Source of the DNA: Campylobacterales bacterium | GTDB taxonomy: Bacteria; Campylobacterota; Campylobacteria; Campylobacterales; QNZT01 | Reading direction: 5' to 3' | Length of the DNA stretch: 12,180 nt | Assembly: GCA_027080605.1 (NCBI GenBank) | Contig: JALWRO010000283.1 | Location: 521-12,700, forward strand | Shown: piece after piece, positions 1 through 7,264 of the stretch | Position numbering within the stretch: position 1 is the stretch's first letter | Layout of the letters: each line of letters opens with the position of its first letter | Translations under genes and position numbers: made by a program | Notes under the pieces: generated by a model | The model's input: the letters and a program-made list of their open reading frames with translations, nothing else | The model's database searches: none | Told to the model about the DNA's origin: nothing

Positions 1-1
1 G

Positions 2-2047
2 TTTCTGGAGAAGCCGGGCTGGGGAGAAGTCTTCAGCGATACGATCAATACGGGTATTTATATTATCGAGCCGGAGATTCTGGAGTACATTCCCGCAGAG
101 ACCAACTTCGACTTTGCCAAAGATCTCTTCCCGCTGCTGATGGATGAAAATATCACTCTTTACGGACCGAAAGTGACCGGTTACTGGAGAGATGTCGGAA
201 ACCCTTACAGTTACCGTGATGTCTATGGGGATATTCTCGCCGGTAAAGTGAACTTTGATTTTTCGGGGTATCACATCGACCCTGAAGCAGATCAGCTGTT
301 TGCCGCAGACAGGCGTGATTACAGTCATGTGGAAATCAAAGGCACCGTGATTCTGGGTGAAAATGTTTCGATCGGCAAAAACGTGAAACTGTTCAATGTC
401 GTTATCGGCAACAATGTGCGTATCGAAGACAATGTCAGCATGCACAACAGCGTGCTTTGGAACGATATTGTAATCGGGAAAGATTCCCGGTTGTGTCAGG
501 CGGTCATTTGTGACAAAAACAGTCTGGGAGAGCATACGGTCATCAAAACCGGTGCGATTATCGCGGAGAACTGTGATATTCTCGACGATGTTACCATCGA
601 AAAAGATGTCATTGTCTGGCCGGACAAGATAATCGAAGAGGGCGCTATCGTCAGTAACAATGTCATCTGGGGAAGCAAATATAAATCTTCTATCTTCGAA
701 GAGGGTACTGTCCGGGGACGCACGAACATAGAGCTTTCATGTGAAATGTCCACCAAACTTGCCGAAGCGTTTGGAGCGATGCTGCCGCTGGGAAGTACTG
801 TCTATGTTTCCAGAGACTACCACAGAAGTTCCCGTATGCTCAAGCGTGCGTTTCTGGGCGGTTTGCTCTCTTCGGGAATCAATGTTGTGGATATTACCTA
901 TATGCCGTCGGCGGCGATGCGTTACCATCTGGCACACCAGAAAGATATTAGCGGAGGTGTACACTTCCGACAGAGTATTACCGACAAAACGCATACAGAG
1001 ATTCTCTTCTTTACCGAAGAGGGACTGCGTATAGATACCAATATGGCAAAAAGTATCGAGCGTCTCTTCTTCCGTGAAAGTTTCCGCCGTGTCGATCCGG
1101 ATGATATCGGTGAAATTCAGGTAGCGGAATTTTTGGAGAAAGAGTACAAAGAGGAGATTTTAAAACATCTGGATCTGGATGCGATTCGTATTCATGAACA
1201 TAAAATCATCGTCGATATGATGAACGGTTCGGTCGCCAAGATCTATCCTGATCTGTTGAACGAGCTTCAGACCGAACACATCATGCTCAATGTCAATCCC
1301 GATGAAAAGAAGCTCTCGACACTGCCGACACTGGAGAAAAAATCACGCGAAAATCTCTCCAGAATCGTACAGAGTCTTTCGTATGATCTCGGGTTTATCA
1401 TTTATCCCAACGGACAGAAGATGCTGCTGGCGACTGACAAAGGGGAAGTGTTGCCCGGGCATATTGCGCTGTTGACAGTGCTTAACCTGATCAATACAAC
1501 CGTAGATGAAAAGAAAAAGATTTTCGTACCTTCCTGGGCGCCGGATATCTACGATACGAAGTTTGAGAACCTGGAAATCGAGCGCGGGAAGTATCGCAAC
1601 TTTACCGCTGAAAAACTGAAAGAGTATTTTCTGGTAGCATCGGTGGAAGGGAACTTTGCCTTTACCGAGTTCGCGCTCAATCGTGATGCGATTTTTGCCA
1701 GTCTGAAAGTACTGGAGATTTTGAGTAAACATCAACTCAGGTTGAGTGATATTGCCGATGAGGTGAAAAACTTTTTCTATCTGGAGCAGCAGGTAGCGTG
1801 TCCGTCAAGTCTCAAAGGGAAGATGATGCGCAAATTTCTCGAAGATGCCAAAGGCAAACGCGCTTCGATGGAAGACGGCGTAAAAATCTGGCTGGCTGAG
1901 AACGACTGGGTACTGATGATCCCGGATCAGTATGACGACAACCTCAATCTCTACATTCAGGCGGAAGATGAAGCCAAAGGCAAAGCGCTTCTGGCGACAT
2001 ATCAGGAGAAAATAGGACAGTGGATCAGTGAAAAAGACGACGCTTAA
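2..2047 (+). CDS. Bifunctional sugar-1-phosphate nucleotidyltransferase / phosphohexomutase-like protein (5' partial)
   Basis: The reading frame is open from base 2, so the gene starts upstream of the window; the internal ATG at 140 is not the start. The 681 visible residues begin with the end of a GT-A nucleotidyltransferase domain (EKPGWGEVFSDTINTGIY near residues 3-20, typical of mannose-1-phosphate guanylyltransferase/glucose-1-phosphate uridylyltransferase relatives). A left-handed beta-helix of hexapeptide repeats follows (about residues 109-238; for example VILGENVSIGKNV), then a phosphoglucomutase/phosphomannomutase-like fold (about 245-660). All three mutase signatures are eroded: the phosphoserine loop reads GGVHFRQS (318-325), the metal loop reads DLGFIIYPNG (from 462) instead of DGDxDR, and the sugar-binding GExSGH loop reads EGNFAF (from 549). 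The family normally has about 830-840 residues, so roughly 150 N-terminal residues are missing. The product name is secure at family level. The real substrate (GDP-mannose, ADP- or UDP-glucose) cannot be told. The gene overlaps the next GH57 gene by 20 nt, which suggests an alpha-glucan context. Confidence 0.85.
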   Translation, partial: FLEKPGWGEVFSDTINTGIYIIEPEILEYIPAETNFDFAKDLFPLLMDENITLYGPKVTGYWRDVGNPYSYRDVYGDILAGKVNFDFSGYHIDPEADQLFAADRRDYSHVEIKGTVILGENVSIGKNVKLFNVVIGNNVRIEDNVSMHNSVLWNDIVIGKDSRLCQAVICDKNSLGEHTVIKTGAIIAENCDILDDVTIEKDVIVWPDKIIEEGAIVSNNVIWGSKYKSSIFEEGTVRGRTNIELSCEMSTKLAEAFGAMLPLGSTVYVSRDYHRSSRMLKRAFLGGLLSSGINVVDITYMPSAAMRYHLAHQKDISGGVHFRQSITDKTHTEILFFTEEGLRIDTNMAKSIERLFFRESFRRVDPDDIGEIQVAEFLEKEYKEEILKHLDLDAIRIHEHKIIVDMMNGSVAKIYPDLLNELQTEHIMLNVNPDEKKLSTLPTLEKKSRENLSRIVQSLSYDLGFIIYPNGQKMLLATDKGEVLPGHIALLTVLNLINTTVDEKKKIFVPSWAPDIYDTKFENLEIERGKYRNFTAEKLKEYFLVASVEGNFAFTEFALNRDAIFASLKVLEILSKHQLRLSDIADEVKNFFYLEQQVACPSSLKGKMMRKFLEDAKGKRASMEDGVKIWLAENDWVLMIPDQYDDNLNLYIQAEDEAKGKALLATYQEKIGQWISEKDDA

Positions 2048-4103
2048 CTTTCTGTGGCATATGCACCAGCCCTACTACAGGGATGACCAGAGCGGCGAGA
2101 TTGTCATGCCGTGGGTCTTTTTGCACGCCATCAAAGATTATTACGATATGCCCTGGTATCTCGAACAGGTGCCGGGGATCAAAGCGACGTTCAATCTCGT
2201 TCCTTCCCTGATGGTGCAGCTCAAAGCGTATGAAGATTTTGATGTCAGGGACAAACTGCTTATCGCGCTGCGCAAGGAGGTGGACGCACTGCGCCCAGAA
2301 CAGCGACTCTACCTTGCGGAGCACCTCTTTTATGCCAATGTCGAGCATATGATCAAACCGATTCCCCGCTATTTTGCACTGTATGAAAAGAAGATGCTTC
2401 TGGGAGACAATGAAGCGGTGAGCGCCGGTTTTTCCGATCAGGAGTTTCTGGATCTGGAAGTGTTGTATCTGCTTTCATGGTGTGGTGTCTATCTGCGTGA
2501 ACACGACGAAACCGTTAAAACGTTGTTTGCCAAAGGGGAACACTTCTCTCATGAAGAGAAGATAGAACTTTTAAAAGCGTTGACCGCATTTATTGCAAAG
2601 ATCATTCCCTACTATCAAAAATTGATGCAGCAGGGGCGTATTGAAGTATCGACCACACCGTTTAATCATCCTATTTCACCGCTGCTGCTCAACATTGAAA
2701 ACGGCAAGCGGGCAAATCCTGACACACCCATTCCCCACGTCGAAGGCTCACTTCATGAAGATGCAGTGGAACAGACGGAGCGGGCAATTGCCTACTATCA
2801 AAAAGTTTTCAGAACCAAACCGACAGGTTTCTGGCCGGCAGAGGGTGCGGTGAGTTATGAATTTCTCAACATCTTGTCCGATCATAAAATCAAATGGGCG
2901 GCGACGGATGAAGAGATTCTCTACAAAACCCTCAAAACCCACGACAAAAATACGATTTACCGCAGAAACAGACTCTATTTTCAAGAAAATTCCATTGCGC
3001 TCTTTTTTCGTGACCACGCGCTGAGTGATCTGATGGGCTTTACGTACAGCGGCTGGGATGCGGACAAGGCGGTGGAGGATTTCATCGCAAGGCTGAAGCG
3101 TATTCATGAAAGCAGTTCTGAAAATACGCTGGTCAATGTGATCCTCGACGGCGAAAATGCCTGGGAGTACTATCCGAATAACGCCTATGACTTTTTTCAA
3201 CTGCTTTACCAAAGACTGGCGGAGCTTTCGTGGTGCGAAACAGCTACGATGGCGGAGAGTATGGATAATGAAAAGATTCCCGAGTTTGCACTCTACGCAC
3301 TTGAACCCGGTAGCTGGATCGGGGGAAATTTCAACATCTGGATCGGGCATCCGGAGAAGAACCGGGCGTGGGAGCTGATTTATCAGACGCGCGAGGCGTA
3401 TGAAAAAGTCAAAGGAACACTTGACGAAACACGACGCAGACAGATTCTCAAAGAGTTTTTGATCGCCGAGAGCAGCGACTGGTTCTGGTGGTACGGAGAC
3501 GATCATCATACTGTTGAAAAAGACACCTTCGACGCACTCTTTCGCAAGCATTTGATCAACGTCTATCATCTTATGGGGCAAAATCCGCCGCATATACTCT
3601 TTGAGCCGATTGTAACGGAAGAGAGCACGACAAAAACGCTCTTTTTCAAAAAGCCGGTTTCTGAAGTGACTCCCGTGATTGACGGCAAAATAAGCTCTTT
3701 TTTTGAGTGGATGGGCGCCGGTGAAATGGATCTTTTACATGAACTCTCGTCGATGAATATGCAGGATTTTCAGATCGAAAAACTGTTGCTGGGCTGGGAT
3801 GCGGAGTGCTGCTACTTTATGATGAAAGGGGAGATCGCCTCTTTATTGGGAAAAGCGGAAATCGTGTTGCAGACGGAAGAGAAGGAGTATCGCTTTCCGA
3901 TTCAAAACAAGCTGCTCAAAAGAAAAGCGGGGCGGGTACAGGGCGGTTCGGTATTTGAACTGGCGGTGGAGAAAGTGCTGGTGTGGGAGAAAGAGATATC
4001 GTTTGGTCTGGTGGTGGACGGGCAGCTGACGCAGCAGATTCCGCTCTATACCAAAATCCAGCTCTCGAAACTGGATCACCTCGAAAAATATTGGTTTATA
4101 TAA
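2028..4103 (+). CDS. GH57 family glycoside hydrolase, alpha-amylase-like (COG1449 type)
   Basis: This 691-residue protein probably hydrolyses alpha-1,4-glucans by the retaining mechanism of GH57. Visible GH57 signatures in order are HMHQP (residues 11-15), TPFNHPISPLL (about 210-220), FWPAEG (268-273) with the candidate nucleophile Glu272, and ILDGENAWE (372-380) with the candidate acid/base Asp374. These are followed by SWIGGNFNIWIG (429-440) and SSDWFWWYGDD (482-492), typical of the COG1449 alpha-amylase/alpha-mannosidase group. Residues from about 520 to 691 form a C-terminal beta-rich region that I cannot name. The start is GTG at 2028, because the next Met (2058 region) would cut into the essential HQP motif. 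AGGA at 2014-2017 lies at suitable spacing. The start lies inside the previous gene, so translation is probably coupled. No signal peptide is seen, so the enzyme should be cytoplasmic. Substrate specificity (amylase, branching or debranching) is inferred only from family resemblance. Confidence 0.88.
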   Translation: MKKTTLNFLWHMHQPYYRDDQSGEIVMPWVFLHAIKDYYDMPWYLEQVPGIKATFNLVPSLMVQLKAYEDFDVRDKLLIALRKEVDALRPEQRLYLAEHLFYANVEHMIKPIPRYFALYEKKMLLGDNEAVSAGFSDQEFLDLEVLYLLSWCGVYLREHDETVKTLFAKGEHFSHEEKIELLKALTAFIAKIIPYYQKLMQQGRIEVSTTPFNHPISPLLLNIENGKRANPDTPIPHVEGSLHEDAVEQTERAIAYYQKVFRTKPTGFWPAEGAVSYEFLNILSDHKIKWAATDEEILYKTLKTHDKNTIYRRNRLYFQENSIALFFRDHALSDLMGFTYSGWDADKAVEDFIARLKRIHESSSENTLVNVILDGENAWEYYPNNAYDFFQLLYQRLAELSWCETATMAESMDNEKIPEFALYALEPGSWIGGNFNIWIGHPEKNRAWELIYQTREAYEKVKGTLDETRRRQILKEFLIAESSDWFWWYGDDHHTVEKDTFDALFRKHLINVYHLMGQNPPHILFEPIVTEESTTKTLFFKKPVSEVTPVIDGKISSFFEWMGAGEMDLLHELSSMNMQDFQIEKLLLGWDAECCYFMMKGEIASLLGKAEIVLQTEEKEYRFPIQNKLLKRKAGRVQGGSVFELAVEKVLVWEKEISFGLVVDGQLTQQIPLYTKIQLSKLDHLEKYWFI

Positions 4104-4111
4104 GGAAAAAT

Positions 4112-6148
4112 ATGAAAAAAACTGCTCTCTTGCTGGGGCTGCACTGTCACCAGCCTGTCGATAACTTTCATGAAGTGCTCGAAGAGGCGATTGCCAAATC
4201 GTACCTCCCTTTTTTTGAGATAGCGGCGGAGTATCCGGAGTTTGCGTTTAGTGTGCATTACAGCGGATGGCTGCTGGAGTATATCCGTGACCATGCGCCG
4301 AAACTCTTTGCGCTGATGCAAAAACTGGCAGATAGAGGGCAGGTGGAGTTTCTGACAGGTGGCTTTTATGAACCGATTTTGGCATCGATTCCCTCACGTG
4401 ACCGAAGGGCGCAGATCGACAAACTGAGCGACTTTATCGAGACACACTTCGGGCAGCGTCCGAAAGGTTTGTGGCTGACGGAACGTGTCTGGGACGGGGC
4501 GATCACCAAGGATCTCATCAAGTGCGGGATCGAGTATGTGGTGGTGGATGACTACCATTTTATCAGCAGCGGCTTCGATCAGGAAAAACTCAACGGTTAT
4601 TTCCTGACCGAAGAGGAGGGGAAAGTACTCAAACTCTTCCCGATCAATAAAAACCTGCGCTATCAGATTCCCTTTGCACCGGAAAAAGAGTCGTGCAGTT
4701 ATCTGGAGAGCATCGCTTCGGAGGAGATCAGTGCGGGTGTGATTTTTGACGACGGAGAGAAGTTCGGTATCTGGCCGCAGACATATGAATGGGTCTATGA
4801 AAAAGGGTGGCTGAAACGGTTTATCGAAGCGGTGCTGGAGAGTGACACGATCGAAACGATGACTTACGAAGCGTATCTGCAAACCGCCAAACCGATCTCA
4901 CTGGCGTACCTTCCGACGACCTCCTATTTTGAGATGGGAGAGTGGTCGCTGCGTCCGCACGATGCGCTGGAGCTGGAAAAGGTCAAACACACCCTTACGG
5001 ATGCATTCCCCGCCGAGACGATTGAAAAGTTTGTCAAAGGCTCCATCTGGAAAAACTTTCTGGTGAAATACTATGAGTCCAACCAAATCCACAAGCGGAT
5101 GATCGCACTCTCCTCCAACGCGAAACGCAAAAACCCGGACTTCATGGAAAACCTCTACAAAGCCCAGACCAACGATGTCCTCTGGCACGGTGTTTTTGGT
5201 GGTATCTACCTGCCAAATCTCCGCGACAACGCCTGGCGTTTTATCATCGGGTGTGAAAATGAAGCGTATAAAGGCAAAGAGAAGATCATCATTCATGATG
5301 ACAACTGCGACGGCTATGACGAAGTCAGATGCCTGACAGACGAACTCGTAGCCGTGTTCGACACCAAAACAGGCGGACAGCTCTGTGAACTGGACATACG
5401 CGACAAACAGTTCAACTTCGCTAACACCCTGACACGCTACGACGAAGCCTATCATGACAAGATCAGACATCCGCAGACAGAGGAAGAAGCTTCTCATGAA
5501 GAGGAGGGCATCTCGACCATCCACAATCTGGGAGGAGCGGATCTGGAACAGTACCGACCCTATCTCATCACCGACTGGTACCTGAAAAACAGTTTTGTCG
5601 ATCATATTGTCGACAGTGCTTTTTCACTGGAACAGTTCCAGCAGTGTCAGTTCGCCGAGTACGGAGACTTCGCCAACCAGCCTTTTACCGTGCACAAAGT
5701 AAAAAAACGCACCTTCACCCTGCAACGTGACGGCGGCATCTTTGTCGGCGGGGAGGCACACAAAGCCCGTGTGAAAAAAAGATTCAAAGTGCACAAAAAC
5801 AGCATCGATTTCAAAATCAAACTAAAAAGCAACGTGGGTGAAGAACTCTTCTACCTGATGGAACATAACCTGCACTTTGCCGACAGCAAAGCCGTAAAGA
5901 TCGAAGGAGAGAAGTTTGCGGAAAATCATGTTCTTTTGGCAAAAGAATCTCTGGAACTTTATGATCCTTATACCGGGAAAACAATAGTATTTTCATTCAG
6001 CGAGCCGGTGGATGTTTATATCTACAGCCTCGACACCCTTTCTCAAAGCGAGTCGGGATTTGAACTGACAAATCAGGGGATGACGATTGGGTTTAAAGTG
6101 CCGATGGAGGAGATGGTTTTGGAAGGGGAGATGCGGGTGGTTTCATGA
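4112..6148 (+). CDS. GH57 4-alpha-glucanotransferase (Thermococcus type, with DUF1925/DUF1926-like C-terminal part)
   Basis: This 678-residue cytoplasmic protein is predicted to transfer alpha-1,4-glucan segments between chains (disproportionation), as in the archaeal 4-alpha-glucanotransferase. Motifs are HCHQP (11-15), GGFYEPIL (83-90), GLWLTERVWD (119-128) with the nucleophile Glu124, VVVDDYHF (143-150), and IFDDGEKFGIWP (211-222) with the acid/base Asp213 or Asp214. The Thermococcus litoralis enzyme is about 659 residues with its nucleophile at Glu123, so length and position agree closely. The region from about 290 onward matches the beta-sandwich part of these enzymes and ends in GFELTNQGMTIGFKVP. 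The frame is open further upstream to 3983, but ATG 4112 is chosen because it begins the conserved N-terminal strand, lies 8 nt after the previous stop, and has AAGGA at 4102-4106. It pairs functionally with the preceding GH57 hydrolase for glycogen or maltodextrin turnover. Branching activity is a less likely alternative. Confidence 0.9.
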   Translation: MKKTALLLGLHCHQPVDNFHEVLEEAIAKSYLPFFEIAAEYPEFAFSVHYSGWLLEYIRDHAPKLFALMQKLADRGQVEFLTGGFYEPILASIPSRDRRAQIDKLSDFIETHFGQRPKGLWLTERVWDGAITKDLIKCGIEYVVVDDYHFISSGFDQEKLNGYFLTEEEGKVLKLFPINKNLRYQIPFAPEKESCSYLESIASEEISAGVIFDDGEKFGIWPQTYEWVYEKGWLKRFIEAVLESDTIETMTYEAYLQTAKPISLAYLPTTSYFEMGEWSLRPHDALELEKVKHTLTDAFPAETIEKFVKGSIWKNFLVKYYESNQIHKRMIALSSNAKRKNPDFMENLYKAQTNDVLWHGVFGGIYLPNLRDNAWRFIIGCENEAYKGKEKIIIHDDNCDGYDEVRCLTDELVAVFDTKTGGQLCELDIRDKQFNFANTLTRYDEAYHDKIRHPQTEEEASHEEEGISTIHNLGGADLEQYRPYLITDWYLKNSFVDHIVDSAFSLEQFQQCQFAEYGDFANQPFTVHKVKKRTFTLQRDGGIFVGGEAHKARVKKRFKVHKNSIDFKIKLKSNVGEELFYLMEHNLHFADSKAVKIEGEKFAENHVLLAKESLELYDPYTGKTIVFSFSEPVDVYIYSLDTLSQSESGFELTNQGMTIGFKVPMEEMVLEGEMRVVS

Positions 6149-6158
6149 AGTTTGAAAG

Positions 6159-6187
6159 GAGACTGTTAAAACGGTCTCTTCTGTTTT
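6159..6187 (+). terminator. Probable rho-independent terminator of the GH57 operon
   Basis: A 7-bp stem GAGACTG/CGGTCTC (6159-6165 with 6172-6178, one G-U pair) encloses the loop TTAAAA and is followed by TTCTGTTTT. It begins 11 nt after the stop codon of the glucanotransferase gene. The U-tract is interrupted, so efficiency is uncertain. Confidence 0.6.
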
Positions 6188-6194
6188 GTATACA

Positions 6195-6298
6195 AAGTTA
6201 AAAGTAAAGCCCTGACCCTAATAGACTTTTAATGCAACTTCCCTTCTCCAGCTTAATGCAAACGGACAAAGGGGAGGGCAAGGATTTACTTTTAACTT
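6195..6298. repeat. REP/MITE-like element with 14-bp perfect terminal inverted repeats
   Basis: AAGTTAAAAGTAAA (6195-6208) is repeated exactly in inverted orientation at 6285-6298. Similarity continues inward, CCCTGACCCT on the left against the complement of AGGGCAAGG on the right, with a few mismatches. The interior holds a second pyrimidine/purine pair (CCCTTCTCC at 6241 and GGGGAGGG at 6271) and two copies of TTAATGCAA. No transposase is encoded within the roughly 104 bp. The CTTTACTTTTAAC / GGGTCAGGG style of arm resembles sequences I associate with REP-type (Y1 transposase, TnpA_REP) elements. That link is from memory and unverified. The left arm abuts a 12-bp palindrome TTTGTATACAAA (6185-6196). 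The whole 6149-6347 spacer contains only this element and the terminator. Confidence 0.55.
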
Positions 6299-6347
6299 AT
6301 TGATGCCATAACTGTTAGTAAGTTGCTCGATAAATGATACGTGAAGC

Positions 6348-6605
6348 TTATGATGCCAACAGTTCATGAGATAGTTTGTACTGAATAATACCTTTTAAAG
6401 AAATATCCTCATCGATTTTAGGGAAATGGATACCGATACCACCGGCAATGAGTCGATACTCTTTAAGTTGGTCTTTTGTGGCACTTTTGAGTTTAGGTGT
6501 GTATGAGTACGGAATGGTGAGTACATCACCACTGCTAAGGTGGATGGAGATTTTGTTATCAAAAGTAACATCTTTGATGACTGTTCTGTTAGCTAAAGTA
6601 CTCAT
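6348..6605 (-). CDS. DUF2442 domain protein, putative partner of DUF4160 protein
   Basis: This 85-residue protein matches the DUF2442 family along its length: an N-terminal beta strand pattern (VIKDVTFDNKISIHLSSGD, 9-27), the hydrophobic IPYSYTPKL segment, and the hallmark LIAGGIGIHFPKIDEDISL (52-70). No catalytic residues are known to me for this family. The ATG at 6605 is preceded by AGGAG (6616-6612) at 6-nt spacing. The first bases overlap the end of the DUF4160 gene by 17 nt, indicating a co-transcribed and probably co-translated pair. Such adjacent pairs are often suspected to be toxin-antitoxin or regulatory modules; that function is inferred from size, overlap and neighbours, not shown by the sequence. 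Confidence 0.85.
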   Translation of the reverse strand: MSTLANRTVIKDVTFDNKISIHLSSGDVLTIPYSYTPKLKSATKDQLKEYRLIAGGIGIHFPKIDEDISLKGIIQYKLSHELLAS

Positions 6606-6819
6606 TCCACGCTCCTCTCAATATTTCTCTTTTTGATTCTACTAGTTTTTGCAGTTTTCTTATCTCTTTCGGGGAAATATGATAACTGTCAGTCACTTTT
6701 AAATTTGAAAGCTCTATACGTACATAGCTATCGCCTTTTTCAATATGGATATGACGAGGTAAATGATCATCACTGAAAAAGAAAAATCGATACCCTTCAT
6801 ACCGAAAAACTGTTGGCAT
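6589..6819 (-). CDS. DUF4160 domain protein
   Basis: This 76-residue protein is a clear DUF4160 member: MPTVFRYEGYRFFFFSDDH at the N-terminus, the PRHIHIE motif (21-27) with two histidines, and the C-terminal helix pattern ISPKEIRKLQKLVE...AWNEYF (48-75). The ATG at 6819 has GGAG (6827-6824) just upstream. It is the first gene of a leftward two-gene unit with the DUF2442 gene and is transcribed divergently from a ribbon-helix-helix antitoxin gene. The biochemical role is unknown. The His-containing core could be functional, but I see no recognised active site. A toxin-like role is a guess based on gene organisation. Confidence 0.87.
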   Translation of the reverse strand: MPTVFRYEGYRFFFFSDDHLPRHIHIEKGDSYVRIELSNLKVTDSYHISPKEIRKLQKLVESKREILRGAWNEYFS

Positions 6820-6844
6820 AACACTCCAGAAAAATATTTTAAGT

Positions 6845-6853
6845 ATTATAACA
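6845..6853 (-). promoter_or_regulatory. Extended -10 promoter for the DUF4160-DUF2442 pair
   Basis: On the minus strand the bases 6853-6845 read TGTTATAAT, an exact TGn-TATAAT extended -10 element. It lies about 25 nt upstream of the DUF4160 start, giving a leader of about 18 nt. No good -35 is visible; TTACAT lies 19 nt upstream. Confidence 0.55.
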
Positions 6854-6901
6854 TAAGTAAATCATAATAATGTAACTTTCAATGGTTTCATAAAGATGCA
6901 T

Positions 6902-6931
6902 TTGACAAATAGATTCATGAAATACTAGAAT
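6902..6931 (+). promoter_or_regulatory. Sigma70-like promoter for the ribbon-helix-helix gene at 6964
   Basis: TTGACA (6902-6907) and TAGAAT (6926-6931) are separated by 18 nt, near consensus. A short palindrome TTACCGTAA (6946-6954) lies in the leader, between the expected start site and the Shine-Dalgarno AAGGA (6953-6957), and could serve as an antitoxin operator. The divergent DUF4160 promoter lies in the same 144-bp spacer. Confidence 0.6.
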
Positions 6932-6963
6932 ACAGTAATATAAAATTACCGTAAGGATTACCC

Positions 6964-7197
6964 ATGGTTACAATTGTAAGACTCGATAAATTGCAGGAAG
7001 AGAAACTGGTGAAAGTTGCAGACGTGTTACACAAAAAGAAGAGTGAAGTGTTGCAGGATGCTTTGGATTACTATGCGGAGTATGTTATATCGCAGAAAAA
7101 GGTGCATTTCAAAAAAATTGTCGACAAAGTCAAAGAGGCGGATTTCGAGGCATATAAAACATACGAAGGGACGACAGATGACGTTTTTGAGAGGTGA
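6964..7197 (+). CDS. Ribbon-helix-helix (CopG/MazE-like) antitoxin, apparently orphan
   Basis: The 77-residue product has a ribbon-helix-helix arrangement: an N-terminal strand VTIVRL (2-7), helix A LQEEKLVKVADVLH (10-23), the turn KKKS, and helix B EVLQDALDYYAEYV (28-41). A charged tail (residues 44-77) would be the toxin-binding arm. Such proteins bind their own promoter as dimers and neutralise a toxin encoded just downstream. Its own promoter and AAGGA site support expression. No intact toxin gene follows: polX arrives from the opposite strand 46 nt after the stop. The last bases overlap a possible MazF-like start (see the pseudogene entry). DNA binding is a family inference. Confidence 0.75.
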   Translation: MVTIVRLDKLQEEKLVKVADVLHKKKSEVLQDALDYYAEYVISQKKVHFKKIVDKVKEADFEAYKTYEGTTDDVFER

Positions 7198-7264
7198 TAC
7201 TCTCTTGACGATGAACAACTTATCACAATGTATAATTTACAGCTTACTTGAGAAATTTCACTAA
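7178..7264 (+). pseudogene. Possible remnant of a MazF/PemK-type toxin start
   Basis: An ATG at 7178 inside the 3' end of the ribbon-helix-helix gene opens a frame beginning MTFLRGDTLLTMNN, which resembles the RGD-containing N-terminus of MazF/PemK toxins. It has the same kind of overlap with the antitoxin gene as the intact pair at 9827. The resemblance stops after about 14 residues, and the frame ends at 7264 inside the end of polX. It may be a toxin truncated by deletion, or chance. The evidence is short and weak. Confidence 0.3.

Noticed and set aside
2748..3593. A 281-codon open frame on the minus strand
   Set aside because: It lies wholly antisense to the GH57 hydrolase gene, which has all family motifs; the antisense product has no recognisable fold and a composition typical of mirror frames.
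4898..5605. A 235-codon open frame on the minus strand
   Set aside because: Antisense to the glucanotransferase gene, with no ribosome site or domain pattern.
6301..6358. Two TGATGCCA copies flanking the end of the DUF2442 gene, considered as a target-site duplication of the repeat element
   Set aside because: The copies do not border the inverted repeats on both sides, so they do not fit an insertion duplication.
7205..7236. TTGACG and TATAAT resembling a rightward promoter
   Set aside because: The spacing is 20 nt and it points into the 3' end of polX with no gene to serve; probably chance.
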